Source: Palsa-504 sp963822765
Lineage (GTDB): Bacteria > Actinomycetota > Actinomycetes > Streptosporangiales > Streptosporangiaceae
Assembly: GCA_963822765.1 (NCBI GenBank)
Contig: CAWGJL010000050.1
Coordinates: 244,097 to 308,096, forward strand
Length of the DNA stretch: 64,000 nucleotides
Reading direction: 5' to 3'
A program made the translations under genes and the position numbers. Below, one piece after another: positions 35,644 to 45,539 of the stretch; positions within the stretch are counted from its first letter, which is position 1; every line of letters begins with the position of its first letter. A model generated the notes under the pieces. The model had not been told where the DNA came from. It did not search any database and saw only the letters and a list, made by a program, of their open reading frames with translations.

Positions 35644-36827
35644 CCCTCGACAAGGTCTACGCAAGGCTCATGGCCCCGCCGATCGGTCTTAAAGAAGGGC
35701 CAATCCCCGTCCTGCTCACCGCTCTGCTGCTCCATCGTCTCGACGACGTCGCGATCTATCAGGAAGGTACGTACCAGCCGGTGCTCACCGCAGACCTGCT
35801 GGAGAGGCTCGTCAAGAGCCCAGATCGCTTCGCAGTGAAGCACTTCAAGCTGACGAGTGACCGGATCCAATTCCTTGAGGCCGTTACGCGAGCAATAGGC
35901 AACGTCACCGGGCGGGTCCCGACACTGAGCCGTCGTCGAGGAGTTGCCAGTCGTAACGGAGCACTGCTTGGCGTAGGAGGTCCGCTTCTGGCGATGGTTC
36001 GCAGCCTGCCTGCCTACACCTTGCAAACCAGCGCAGTTTCTGAGAGAGCGCGGTCAGTCCGGGACGCGATCAGAACTGCCCGCGAACCCGATGAACTCAT
36101 CTTCGCCGACCTTCCCAAAGCTCTCGGCATGGAAGGGTTGGGAACCCGAGCAGGCAGCGAACGTGTTCAGTTCGGTATCTTCAGCATGCAACTCGAAGGT
36201 GCGCTCGGGGAGCTTAGCAACGCCTATGGCGCCTTGCTAGAGCGGTGTCAGCACTCTCTGGCTGCCGAGCTGCGGCTGGCCCGTGAGGACCTCCCCGATC
36301 TCCGGATCGCATTGAGAGAACGTGCGTACGGCCTCACTGATACCCTGCTCGAACCACGGCTGCGCTCATTCGTGCTTCTCGCCTGCAACGATCACCTCGA
36401 TGATGAAGGCTGGCTCGAAGCCATCGCCAACAACATCGCTGGTCGGCCTGCTGCCGGCTGGCGAGACCAGGACGCTGAGCGGTTCACAGCTGAACTCCAC
36501 AGCATCGGCGGTGCCTTCCGGCGCTACCAGGCGTTGCACTACGAAGCACTCGCTAGGAACAACCAGGGCGGATTCGACGCACATCGGATCATCATCACCG
36601 CGCCTGATGGCACGGAATACAGCGATGTGGTCTGGGTCGACGACGAGACTAGAACCCAGCTGCGAGAGACCGCAGGGCACGCCCTGGCGGCGGCTGAGAA
36701 GCTGCTCGGTGCACGCGGCGGCGAAGCTCTCCTCGCTCTGCTCGCTGGAACTGTGATGCGTACCGGGCATGATGAGAGCGTTCATGATGCACAAGCAATA
36801 CAATCCCGAGAGGCGCGCGATGCCTAG
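35640..36827 (+). CDS. Large ATPase, C-terminal part (SspC-like)
   Basis: 395 residues from GTG 35640. Begins LDKVYARLMAPPIGLKEGPI PVLL, a motif usually found in the C-terminal half of large defence ATPases, and QEGTYQPVLTADLLERLVKS. The four-base overlap with the upstream gene would couple translation. No P-loop is present here, so it depends on the N-terminal partner. It ends eight bases into a possible ATG (36820) for the next gene. Confidence 0.65.
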   Translation: MTLDKVYARLMAPPIGLKEGPIPVLLTALLLHRLDDVAIYQEGTYQPVLTADLLERLVKSPDRFAVKHFKLTSDRIQFLEAVTRAIGNVTGRVPTLSRRRGVASRNGALLGVGGPLLAMVRSLPAYTLQTSAVSERARSVRDAIRTAREPDELIFADLPKALGMEGLGTRAGSERVQFGIFSMQLEGALGELSNAYGALLERCQHSLAAELRLAREDLPDLRIALRERAYGLTDTLLEPRLRSFVLLACNDHLDDEGWLEAIANNIAGRPAAGWRDQDAERFTAELHSIGGAFRRYQALHYEALARNNQGGFDAHRIIITAPDGTEYSDVVWVDDETRTQLRETAGHALAAAEKLLGARGGEALLALLAGTVMRTGHDESVHDAQAIQSREARDA

Positions 36828-36865
36828 TAAGCCAGCCCGCAACAGCAGACTTTCCCGGCCCGGCC

Positions 36866-37680
36866 GTGAAGCCTGCACGCCACATTATGGGTATCTCAGG
36901 AGGAAAGGATAGCTCAGCGCTCGCGATCTACATGCGCGGCAAGGTCCCCGAGATGGAGTACTTCTTCTGCGACACCGGCAGCGAGCTGCCGGAGACCTAC
37001 GAGTACCTCCAGCGCCTCGAGGCGGCGCTCGGCAAGCCGATCGCCCGCCTCAACTCAGAGCGCGGGTTCGACCACTGGCTCTGGGTCTACCAGGGCGCCC
37101 TCCCCAGTCCGCAGATGCGCTGGTGCACGAAGAGCGATGAAGATCAAGCCGCTCGAGGAGTGGATCGGCGCCGACGAGACCTACAGCTACATCGCCATCC
37201 GGGCCGACGAGCACCGCGATGGCTACATCTCCCACAAGCCGAACATCCACCCCGTGTATCCCCTTCAAGGAAGACGGGATCACCAAAGATGACGTCATGC
37301 GCATCCTCGAGGACGCAGGCGTCGGGCTGCCCGACTACTACGAGTGGCGGACGCGCTCTGGCTGCTACTTCTGCTTCTTCCAGCGCAAGTCCGAATGGGT
37401 CGGCCTCGCCGAGCGACACCCGGACCTTTTCGAGCAGGCAGTCGCCTACGAAGACAAGGTCAACTACGAGGCACAGGCGATGGAAGGTCGGCAGTACACC
37501 TGGAGCCAGGGAGAAACGCTGCGCGAACTGGTCGATCGCAAGGACGAGATCATGGCGAAGCACCGGGAAGCCCTTGACCGGGTGGTCAAGAAGCGTCGCA
37601 ATCTACCATTGATCGAGGTCCTCAGCGATGTCCTGGACGACGAGGATGACGCACTACCCTGTCAGGTGTGCCACTTGTAG
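36866..37680 (+). pseudogene. sspD: PAPS-reductase-like protein (SspD/DndC-like), two frameshifts
   Basis: PP-loop HIMGISGGKDSSALAIYM at the start, then CDTGSELPETYEYLQRLEAA and GALPSPQMRWCTK. Near 37132 the frame moves +1 to give MKIKPLEEWIGADETYSYIA, IRADEHRDGYISHKPNIHPV. Near 37258, in a CCCC run, it moves +1 again to FKEDGITKDDVMRILEDAG, YYEWRTRSGCYFCFFQR. Removing two bases gives 270 residues. An ATG at 36820 after GAGAGG may be the true start, which would need a third correction. The enzyme activates ATP and transfers sulfur to the DNA backbone. Confidence 0.78.
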
Positions 37681-37685
37681 GCAAA

Positions 37686-39836
37686 ATGCCTGAACCTGCG
37701 GATACACTGCGAAATCTGCCGCTACGTCCGCTTTACATCGTTCCGCGCGATGATCTGATCGGCGAGGTTCTTGTGCCGTGTCTGCGACGCACGAGAACGT
37801 TGGAGTGCATGGTTGGCTATTTCGGCAGCGGTGCGCTTGCTGACCTTGCGCCTGGCCTTGCGGAGTACCTGAATCGTCGGTCCAGTCCTGCCCGCCTCAT
37901 CATCAGCCCGTACCTGCAGTCAGGGGACTTGGCGGCTATCGAGAAGGGTATCGGGACGCCAGCTGACGTGCTGGAACAGCGACTCATCGAACTTCTCGGC
38001 GAGGCGGCCATCAGCGAGAGCGCACTTGTCCGGCATACACTCGAATGCCTGGCGTACCTCATCGCGACCACTCGGCTCGTGATCAAGATATCGTTTCTTC
38101 CCAACGGGCAGTTCCATGACAAGGTTTGGTTCTTCAGCGACGCGTCTGGCAGAGTGGTCGTGTCTGGGTCATCGAACCTGACACGATCAGGTCTTGGGCG
38201 GAATCACGAACAGGTGCGGGTGGAGCGTTCATGGGAAACTGGCGACCAACGCGTTGCGATTGAAGTGTTGTCTGATGAATTTGACGCACTGTGGCATGGG
38301 TGGCGTGAGTATGCCATCTGCCTTGACCTACCTGTCGCGGTCAGGGAACGACTCATCCGCGAGTTTCAGCCCGGAAGGCCGCCCAGCGCAGATGATTTTG
38401 AGGCTGCCCTGCGGCATGACCGTGAACATCAGCTCGTGAGCGCCGAAGGAACGTTGCAGCCTCCACCACATCCTGTCTTTCGTGTGCCCGCGTCGCTCCG
38501 ATGGGAGGATGGCCCTTATCGGCATCAAGGAGCAGCCGTAAAGGCATTCGAGGCTGCCGACCGACGCGGCGTATTGGAGATGGCGACCGGCGCAGGCAAG
38601 ACTATAACGGCGCTTGTCGCTGCCCACAGGCTTTACGATAGACACAAGCGACTCCTAATCGTGATCGCCGCACCAACCTTGCCGCTCATCGCCCAGTGGC
38701 GTTCGGAGGCCGAGGCGTTCGGCCTTGAACCTATTGTGCCCGGGGACTCAGCCAGTGCATCTAAGCTTGCGGTAGTCGAACAAGCCCTACGGCGACTGAG
38801 AATGCGTACTAGCAAGGTGGAATGCCTTGTCGTTACCCATAACCTTCTCTGCGATACGGACTTTCAGGGTGTACTTGCGCGGTACGGGGGAGATATTCTA
38901 CTGATAGGTGATGAAGTCCATAACCTCGGCCGAGAAGCGTTCCTTGAGAACCGCCCAGACTTCATCCGATTCCGCCTTGGTCTGTCCGCAACGCCTATAC
39001 GCCAGTATGACGACGTTGGGACGGCAACACTCTTCGGTTATTTCGGTGGTGTGGTCTATGAATTTACACTCGACGACGCGATAGGCGTGTGTCTCGTTCC
39101 GTATGACTACTTCGTGCACGTTGTGCGCCTTACTGATGACGAGATGCACGGCTACCGGGAGCTAACAGAGCGGATCAAACGAATTGCCTGGCAGGTCAGC
39201 GATGACGATGACGCCAATGACGATCTACAGCTGCTACTCAATCGAAGACGCAAGATCCTCGAGAATGCAGAAGGTAAGCTGACGGCGTTGCGTGATGAAC
39301 TCGCTGAACGAGATCCCCGCGGAGTGCGCCACACGTTGGTGTACGCGACAGACAAGGGGCCAGAGCAACTCGAAAGCGTGAACAGGTTGCTGCACGAGCT
39401 CGGCCTGAGAGCACATCAGCTTACCGCTGAGGAAACACAGAATGGCCAGCTGGTTCGAAGGGTACTTGGGGCTTTTCGCGACGGTGCCATACAAGTACTA
39501 ACCGCTAAGCGCGTGCTCGATGAGGGACTCAATGTGCCCGAGATCGCGGAGGCGCTCATTCTGGCCAGCACCACTGTGGAACGACAGTGGGTCCAGCGGA
39601 GGGGACGTATCCTGCGGCCATGCAATGCGACCAGGAAAGATCACGCTGTGCTGCATGACTTCCTTGTGCTACCCCCGGAGACGGAGACACGCCACGGTGT
39701 CGACGCGGATACCCGTAAGCTGATACAGGGTGAAGTGAACCGCATCCGGGAGTTTGCCCGACTTGCACGAAATGCGGCGGCAGAAGACGGGCCGCGTGCT
39801 ACTTTGCAACCAATCATACTTGAATACTTCGGTTAG
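37686..39836 (+). CDS. PLD-domain SF2 helicase
   Basis: 716 residues from ATG 37686 (GTG 37668, overlapping the previous stop, is an alternative). Residues ~20-220 form a PLD-like nuclease module with FHDKVWFFSDASG and VSGSSNLTRSGL. An SF2 helicase follows: Q/Walker A LEMATGAGKTITAL (~300), DEVH motif (~409), LGLSATPIR and a C-terminal QRRGRILRP. It should use ATP to move on DNA and may cut it. It continues the ssp operon and likely belongs to the restriction half. Confidence 0.85.
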   Translation: MPEPADTLRNLPLRPLYIVPRDDLIGEVLVPCLRRTRTLECMVGYFGSGALADLAPGLAEYLNRRSSPARLIISPYLQSGDLAAIEKGIGTPADVLEQRLIELLGEAAISESALVRHTLECLAYLIATTRLVIKISFLPNGQFHDKVWFFSDASGRVVVSGSSNLTRSGLGRNHEQVRVERSWETGDQRVAIEVLSDEFDALWHGWREYAICLDLPVAVRERLIREFQPGRPPSADDFEAALRHDREHQLVSAEGTLQPPPHPVFRVPASLRWEDGPYRHQGAAVKAFEAADRRGVLEMATGAGKTITALVAAHRLYDRHKRLLIVIAAPTLPLIAQWRSEAEAFGLEPIVPGDSASASKLAVVEQALRRLRMRTSKVECLVVTHNLLCDTDFQGVLARYGGDILLIGDEVHNLGREAFLENRPDFIRFRLGLSATPIRQYDDVGTATLFGYFGGVVYEFTLDDAIGVCLVPYDYFVHVVRLTDDEMHGYRELTERIKRIAWQVSDDDDANDDLQLLLNRRRKILENAEGKLTALRDELAERDPRGVRHTLVYATDKGPEQLESVNRLLHELGLRAHQLTAEETQNGQLVRRVLGAFRDGAIQVLTAKRVLDEGLNVPEIAEALILASTTVERQWVQRRGRILRPCNATRKDHAVLHDFLVLPPETETRHGVDADTRKLIQGEVNRIREFARLARNAAAEDGPRATLQPIILEYFG

Positions 39837-39863
39837 CCGCGACAGGAGAGGCGGAAGGACTCC

Positions 39864-40091
39864 ATGGCTGTCAACGTTAGGCATCTTGCCCGCCTATTTC
39901 AGGAGCAAGCCGAGGCCGTCGATGAGGCTGCGCGCATTCCCAACTACAGGCTTGAGCTGCTGCGTCATCTGACGGCTGTCATAGAGTTCGAGCAAGAGAA
40001 CCGCGTACGAGCCCTGCCCATCCAGCAGAGGGTCAATGAGGAGTGCATTCGGCTTGGCGGCAAGCTCGAGGATGGCAACTGGCAGGGCTGA
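39864..40091 (+). CDS. DNA-modification-associated small protein
   Basis: 75 residues, helical: VRHLARLFQEQAEAVDEAAR, LELLRHLTAVIEFEQENRV, then CIRLGGKLEDGNWQG. It matches the small proteins encoded between the helicase and the SMC-like ATPase in phosphorothioation-linked loci. GGAGAGGCGGAAGG precedes the start. Probably an adaptor between its neighbours; no activity is known. Confidence 0.7.
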   Translation: MAVNVRHLARLFQEQAEAVDEAARIPNYRLELLRHLTAVIEFEQENRVRALPIQQRVNEECIRLGGKLEDGNWQG

Positions 40092-40130
40092 GTGACATGG
40101 CAGAATCGATGCTCCCGGAGGGTAGACAAT

Positions 40131-42293
40131 ATGCTCGAACTGGTTGAGGCGCATTTCCAGAACTACCGACTGCTCCGGGATACTCGCGTAGCGTTCTCGA
40201 CTAGGAGCGAGCGACCCCTCACCGTGATCCGTGGCGAGAACGAGTCGGGTAAGACGACGCTGCTTACCGCGCTGCAGTGGGCTTTCTTCGGTGACGACGC
40301 CTTGCCAACGTTGACAGGCGGTCAGCGCTACCGCCTGCACCCCTTGGATTGGGATACCAGTAGGCATGGTCGACGTGTCGAGATCCGCGCAGAGGTGACG
40401 TTTCGCTTCCGCAGTGTCACCACCACGCCAACCGGTGGAGAGCAGGAGCTTGAGGACGAATACGTCCTGCAGCGCATCGCCGAAGAGCAGCTAGGTGAAG
40501 GAAATACATTTGACCGCTTCACCCGCCCACCCACGCTCTTGCAGCGGACTCAAGCCGGATACACACCGATCGAGACAAATCCAGCAGTACTGATCGACAG
40601 CATGATCCCGTATAGCCTGAAGGATGTCTTCTTCACCGATGGCGACCGCGCCCTCGCCTTCATCGAGGCATCTCAGGACGCGAAGCGTGAACGGGTCCGA
40701 AACGCCATCCGGTCACTGCTCGGCCTTGAGCTCGTAGAAGCAGCGCAAAAGCACGTCGCTAAAGCTCTGTCCGAACTGCGACGAGGTAATAGCGTGGCGC
40801 AAGGGGGCAACGACTACGATCGGCTGACTAGAGAGCTCAACGGCCTTGTCGATGAGATCGAGGCCGCTGAAGCCCGCAGTACCGCAGCTCGTTCAGCACA
40901 AGCCCGCCTCGAAGCGGAGATTGTCGTTTACAACGAACGCCTTGAACGGTCTCTTGTCAAAGGCGATCGGGAAGCGCTGTCTCAACAGCTCCGCAGGGCG
41001 CAAGACGATCGCGAAGCGGCGGAGCGCGCTGTCGCATCCGCCATCCGTGACTTCGCAGCGTTGTTCCGCGACTCGGCGCTTGCGCTGAACCTGCTCGTCC
41101 CGGTGATCTCGCGGGCTCATGCTCTCCTGCAGCCGCTACACGCGCAAGGCCGGATTCCTTCTACGTTCATCCCCCTCCTGCAGGAGCGCCTGAAATCGGG
41201 GGTCTGCATCTGCGGACGGTCGCTAGCTGATGGTACTCCCGAGCACCAGCATGTGCTCGATCAGCTAGCTGGCCGGAAATTGGAGGACGAGGCGAACGAT
41301 CGGCTGGGCCAGCTCTTCTACCGCGCCGAAACTTTCATCGACACACTGTCCAATCCCGATGACAGATGGGTGGCTCAGCTGCGGATGCGCAGCGCACGCG
41401 TGGACGACTCACGCAGACAGCGCAAGCGGGCCGAGGAGACCATCCGGGAGACTCAGCTCATGCTCGAGCAGGTCCCGAATGTTGACGTAGTCGAGCTGCG
41501 CAGACAAATCAAGGATGCGACAGAACAGCTGACTAAAGAGGCGCAAGAAGCAGTGCTCGCAGAAGCAGAGAATATAAGGCTCTCGGGCGAGAAAAAGAAC
41601 GTCGAACGCGAACGCGAGCAGATCCTTAGAAGTCAGCGCAAGCTCAGTAGGCAGCGGGCGAATGAGCAAGCCGCGAGTGATCTCCTTGCTGTCATCAACG
41701 GAACAATTGATGTGTTGAGGGGCGAGAAACTAAGCACAGTGTCGGATGAGATGAACAGACTCTTTCTTGGCATGATTGTCGCCGATCCAGATCAGAATGC
41801 TATCATTCGAAAAACCGAGATTACGTCTGACTATGACATCATCGTTACAGGGTCCCGTGATCGGCGACTTGACCCGGACGTGGATCTCAACGGTGCGTCT
41901 CGTCGCGCCCTGACACTCGCATTCATCCTCGCTCTGACCAAGGTTAGCGAGACGGCTGCACCTAACATCATCGACACGCCGCTGGGCATGACTGCCGGGC
42001 AGGTCAAGAGATCTATCCTTGAGGCCGCCGTACGGGAATCTACTCAGCTTGTGCTTCTCCTGACCCGTGACGAGATCCATCGTATCGAGGATCTACTCGA
42101 CGAACATGTCGGATCAGCGTGCACGTTTTCGAATACGGCCCATTATCCTCTGCAGCTTGTCAACGCTCCGCCGTTTGACGACCAAAGGGTGATGGTCTGT
42201 CCATGTAATCATCGCGAGTTCTGTGTGATCTGCGAGCGCCTTCACGACGCCATGGAAGGAACTCTGCGGCGGCGAACGGATCCGGTGCGATGA
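40131..42293 (+). CDS. DndD-like SMC-family ATPase
   Basis: 720 residues from ATG 40131 after GGAGGG. Walker A is IRGENESGKTTLLTALQWAF; long coiled coils flank a CICGRSL hook near residue 360; SRRALTLAFILALTK is the signature helix and NIIDTPLG the Walker B. A cysteine-rich tail (CPCNHREFCVICERL) may bind another zinc. Members nick or translocate DNA in phosphorothioation systems. Overlaps the next gene by ATGA. Confidence 0.85.
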   Translation: MLELVEAHFQNYRLLRDTRVAFSTRSERPLTVIRGENESGKTTLLTALQWAFFGDDALPTLTGGQRYRLHPLDWDTSRHGRRVEIRAEVTFRFRSVTTTPTGGEQELEDEYVLQRIAEEQLGEGNTFDRFTRPPTLLQRTQAGYTPIETNPAVLIDSMIPYSLKDVFFTDGDRALAFIEASQDAKRERVRNAIRSLLGLELVEAAQKHVAKALSELRRGNSVAQGGNDYDRLTRELNGLVDEIEAAEARSTAARSAQARLEAEIVVYNERLERSLVKGDREALSQQLRRAQDDREAAERAVASAIRDFAALFRDSALALNLLVPVISRAHALLQPLHAQGRIPSTFIPLLQERLKSGVCICGRSLADGTPEHQHVLDQLAGRKLEDEANDRLGQLFYRAETFIDTLSNPDDRWVAQLRMRSARVDDSRRQRKRAEETIRETQLMLEQVPNVDVVELRRQIKDATEQLTKEAQEAVLAEAENIRLSGEKKNVEREREQILRSQRKLSRQRANEQAASDLLAVINGTIDVLRGEKLSTVSDEMNRLFLGMIVADPDQNAIIRKTEITSDYDIIVTGSRDRRLDPDVDLNGASRRALTLAFILALTKVSETAAPNIIDTPLGMTAGQVKRSILEAAVRESTQLVLLLTRDEIHRIEDLLDEHVGSACTFSNTAHYPLQLVNAPPFDDQRVMVCPCNHREFCVICERLHDAMEGTLRRRTDPVR

Positions 42294-42784
42294 CTCTGAA
42301 GGATTACAACCCGTTTACACAGCTGGAGCTTCGGCTACCGGATGCGTATCGCGACGAAGTGACGAAGTACAGCCGAACGTTCACTGACACCGGAGGCAGC
42401 AGCAAAGCCGAAGACAGCCCATTCGAACGCTACGTCGACCTATGGATTGCATCGATCTGTGTGGCAGTTGCGGAGGGCCGCGAGGTGGAAGTCCCGACCG
42501 CAACAAGGACCTGGCGCTTCGAGTACGGTTCGCGGCTTCAAGGGCAGACAGTGTGGATAGACTTGCTGCAACTGCTTGCCATCGCGCACTTCCGCGATCC
42601 TCTTGTAGTAGCGGACGCTCGGAAAGTAATTGATCTAGCCAATGCCTTCGCCGCTAGCGGCCTTCCAGTGGTGCTACAGATGCTGACCGACGGCCATGAC
42701 CGGCCGCTTTGGAACCTGTCGATGCGCATGATGGAACTGGTCCTGACGGTGCTTCCAGATCCCGATGCGTCAGAGGAGGCATGA
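42290..42784 (+). CDS. 164-residue protein of the phosphorothioation operon
   Basis: Last gene of the operon, start ATG 42290 overlapping the DndD-like stop. ERYVDLWIASICVAVAEGRE and WIDLLQLLAIAHFRDPLVVA are its most regular segments; it is mixed alpha/beta with an acidic end. I do not recognise the family with certainty. Tight coupling to the ATPase suggests a structural partner. Confidence 0.65.
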   Translation: MTLKDYNPFTQLELRLPDAYRDEVTKYSRTFTDTGGSSKAEDSPFERYVDLWIASICVAVAEGREVEVPTATRTWRFEYGSRLQGQTVWIDLLQLLAIAHFRDPLVVADARKVIDLANAFAASGLPVVLQMLTDGHDRPLWNLSMRMMELVLTVLPDPDASEEA

Positions 42785-42800
42785 CTAGTTTAACCAATGA

Positions 42801-45539
42801 TTAGCCGAGCGCCTTCGTTAGCCGTTCGAGCACGTCATCTAGCGACTCCAACTGGTTAGCCGTTGGCAGGAGCTCGCGCCAGGAGTCTTGGTGTCGGCGC
42901 GTCAGTGTCAGATCTACAATAGCGACTGGGTCGCCTGCGTCCGTCTTATCCATGCCCAGTGCACGCGCGATTTTGATTAGCATTTCCTCCGGATCACTAG
43001 TCGGCTGCAGACCATGCAGCAGCGCCAGCCGAGAAAGGCCATCAGCCGCTTCGATCTCCGATGCGCGGACCAGCTTCGTATCGAACCGCCCTTGATCCGC
43101 GAGATAGACAAGGAACAGGAAGTCGCCATGCAACGCATCGAGCGCGAGCGCCTCAGCGCGAAGACTGCCGACGCTAGGACCGGTGATGGATGATACTGGC
43201 CAGCTGACCGTAATCGTGGACCCAGGCCCTGGGATGCTGATCTTGTTGCCAGGCTCTACGTCAACGTGGCCTGCGAAGGCGGCGGAGATCGCTCTACCGC
43301 TACCGCGGAGAAGGTCCTCGTCGACTAGGACTCGAAGGCACCAGCCGACGGGGCTCAAGCAGCAATCTGCAGCGTCAGTCAGGTTTGTATCCACGGGGAT
43401 CTTGCCGTCCTGTTCCCCCCGCAAGCGGACTGTCCCGCTGTCGGACCGGACAAACATCGGAGCGCCGAGATACGTGCGGACAGACGTCTCGGCCACTCCA
43501 TAGGTGGAGCTGATCGTTTGAACAAGATAGTCTGCGTTTGCGACCCCTCCGCAGCGCTCGATTTCTTGCGCAAGCTCGTCTGTAATCCCTGTGTACTCGT
43601 CGAATCCCCACTCAGGTAGCGCGAATTGTGACTGCTTGTTAATCCGGACAAACCGCGGATCCTCCATGAGTCTGTACTTGATCCTGCGTGCGTTGAAAGT
43701 GTCATCCAGGTCGGCTATCAGCTCTTCAGTGGTGGCAGGGTTTCCACGCAGGCGCAGTAGCCGTTCGAGGCGGTCAAGTGTTGTCCCGTCCCACCGCAGA
43801 TACTTGTCACCGACATGTTTTAGGCAACCCAACCTTGATATCCAGGCATCATGCCAATCACGGTTTATTCCTGCCCGGTCGAGTACATCAGTAACTGCGG
43901 TAGCGCTTACCAGCCCGGCCTGATCGGCGGCATCAAGTAGTGAGTGCCTCGTCCCGTCGAGTGACGCTCGGCTAGGAAGGCGCAGGATCCAGCCGTCGTC
44001 CGCGCGATACGGACCTGCGAGATAGAGGAGCAGCAGCCTGCTCAAGGTAGGGTCGCTGTACTGACGAACAAGTTCGGCAAGTGCAGTAACCTCCTCAGAG
44101 AGAGCTGGCACCGCTGTTCCTAGCCGCTGAGTTAGCGAGGCTGCGAGCCTCCCGACGGATGAGTCTGCGAGGGTCGCAAGCCGGTCCTTGATACGCGCCT
44201 CTAGCTGTCGCATGCGCTCGCGCGAAAGGTCATGTCGGCGAGCAATTTCGTCGAGTGTCACGGTAGGGTTCAGCGGAAGAATACGATCACGGATTAGTTC
44301 GGTCTCCCGGTCGTCGAGCGAATCTAGGAATTTAGAGACAACCTGAGCGGGTGAGTAGCTTTGCGCTAGATCGCCGGCGAGGTCACGGAGTGAGACGTGA
44401 AGGATATGCTGCCATGCAACATCTACCTCTTGTGGACGCGGCGTATTACTCAATTTAAGAACCTCACCTGCAGTCTCGGCACCGTATTCTCCGACCGCCC
44501 ACGCTGCTACGATACGCAGGTCATGTTTGTTAGCGGCTTCCCCTCTAATATCATTCTCGGAAGTTGGCATAGGCGTATGACCCAGTGCCGGAAGTGCCCT
44601 CTCAGCAACGCAGAGCAGGTCGATGAGGCTCGTCACTCCAAAGTTAGGTATTTGCAAGAGTTGATCGATAGTCGCTTCCTCGACCTTGCCTTGCTCGTCT
44701 AGATACCCAGCCACAGACATTGCATTCACGGTGCGGGGCCGGAGTGGGAGTATCGAGAGCACTGGCCCTAGCGGTGACTGCCGGGGAAACGGTTGCAGGC
44801 TCCCGACTCGCCGAAGGGCAGGCGTCAGGGAGGCTGCTACCGCAGGCAATAGGTCATGGGGCGGAGGCTCGGCGACCGTTGCCCAGATCTGCTCGTCAAG
44901 TTGGTCGAGGGTCACGATGTTGTTGCCGAGCCAAAGCTGAACGGCGGGCGGAGCGGGTTCGCCGTCGAGAAGTGCGCGAAAGAGAGCCGGGACGATCGGG
45001 ACACCGCGGGTTCCCCAAGCAGACAGTGTCGCCGCGCTGATCTCTGGACGAGCAACAGCGATATCCGCCGCGGCATCTGCCGTAATAACATTGAGTGCTG
45101 ACTCAACTACACATAGTAGGTCAAGCAAGCTCACAGTACCAAAATTGCGGATGTCGGTAAGCTCCGCCAAGGTTCGCGACTCAAGAGCGCCGTCTGGTTC
45201 GAGAAGCCCCTCTCGCCTAAGCGCATTCATAGTCCTTGTGCGTAGAGGCAGTCCGGCGACTAGCGGCCCCAAGCTTCGAACAGGTGGAAGAGGACGCAGC
45301 TGGGCAACAGGCTCTAGGAGTGGGCCGACGAGATCTGCTACCTCCCGCAGGTACCCGGGGTCCAGCGGCGAGATGGAGGTGGCCCAGACATGGCCGTCAA
45401 GTTCGGCGCACAAAACTGGCCGACCGAGCCAGGCCGCTACGCCCTCAGGTGCAGGCTGGCTGGCGAGCCAGCCCCTAACAATACCGGGCAACAGCGGACC
45501 TGATGGCTCTCCCCAGGCAGGTACAACGAAGTCACTCAT
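42801..45539 (-). CDS. Alpha-CTD/sigma4/winged-helix multidomain protein
   Basis: 912 residues, convergent with the ssp operon (17-base gap). It contains an internal duplication: residues 20-150 and 180-318 align (PAPEGVAAWLG with PAPPAVQLWLG; RTMNALRREGLL with RTVNAMSVAGYL), each ending in an alpha-CTD-like HhH (TLAELTDIRNFGTVSLLDLL, TIDQLLQIPNFGVTSLIDLL). Residues 405-455 resemble sigma-70 region 4 (LDEIARRHDLSRERMRQLEA). Residues 585-645 and 648-705 look like HARE-type winged helices. No nuclease or methylase is seen. It should bind DNA and perhaps RNA polymerase. Confidence 0.75.
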   Translation of the reverse strand: MSDFVVPAWGEPSGPLLPGIVRGWLASQPAPEGVAAWLGRPVLCAELDGHVWATSISPLDPGYLREVADLVGPLLEPVAQLRPLPPVRSLGPLVAGLPLRTRTMNALRREGLLEPDGALESRTLAELTDIRNFGTVSLLDLLCVVESALNVITADAAADIAVARPEISAATLSAWGTRGVPIVPALFRALLDGEPAPPAVQLWLGNNIVTLDQLDEQIWATVAEPPPHDLLPAVAASLTPALRRVGSLQPFPRQSPLGPVLSILPLRPRTVNAMSVAGYLDEQGKVEEATIDQLLQIPNFGVTSLIDLLCVAERALPALGHTPMPTSENDIRGEAANKHDLRIVAAWAVGEYGAETAGEVLKLSNTPRPQEVDVAWQHILHVSLRDLAGDLAQSYSPAQVVSKFLDSLDDRETELIRDRILPLNPTVTLDEIARRHDLSRERMRQLEARIKDRLATLADSSVGRLAASLTQRLGTAVPALSEEVTALAELVRQYSDPTLSRLLLLYLAGPYRADDGWILRLPSRASLDGTRHSLLDAADQAGLVSATAVTDVLDRAGINRDWHDAWISRLGCLKHVGDKYLRWDGTTLDRLERLLRLRGNPATTEELIADLDDTFNARRIKYRLMEDPRFVRINKQSQFALPEWGFDEYTGITDELAQEIERCGGVANADYLVQTISSTYGVAETSVRTYLGAPMFVRSDSGTVRLRGEQDGKIPVDTNLTDAADCCLSPVGWCLRVLVDEDLLRGSGRAISAAFAGHVDVEPGNKISIPGPGSTITVSWPVSSITGPSVGSLRAEALALDALHGDFLFLVYLADQGRFDTKLVRASEIEAADGLSRLALLHGLQPTSDPEEMLIKIARALGMDKTDAGDPVAIVDLTLTRRHQDSWRELLPTANQLESLDDVLERLTKALG

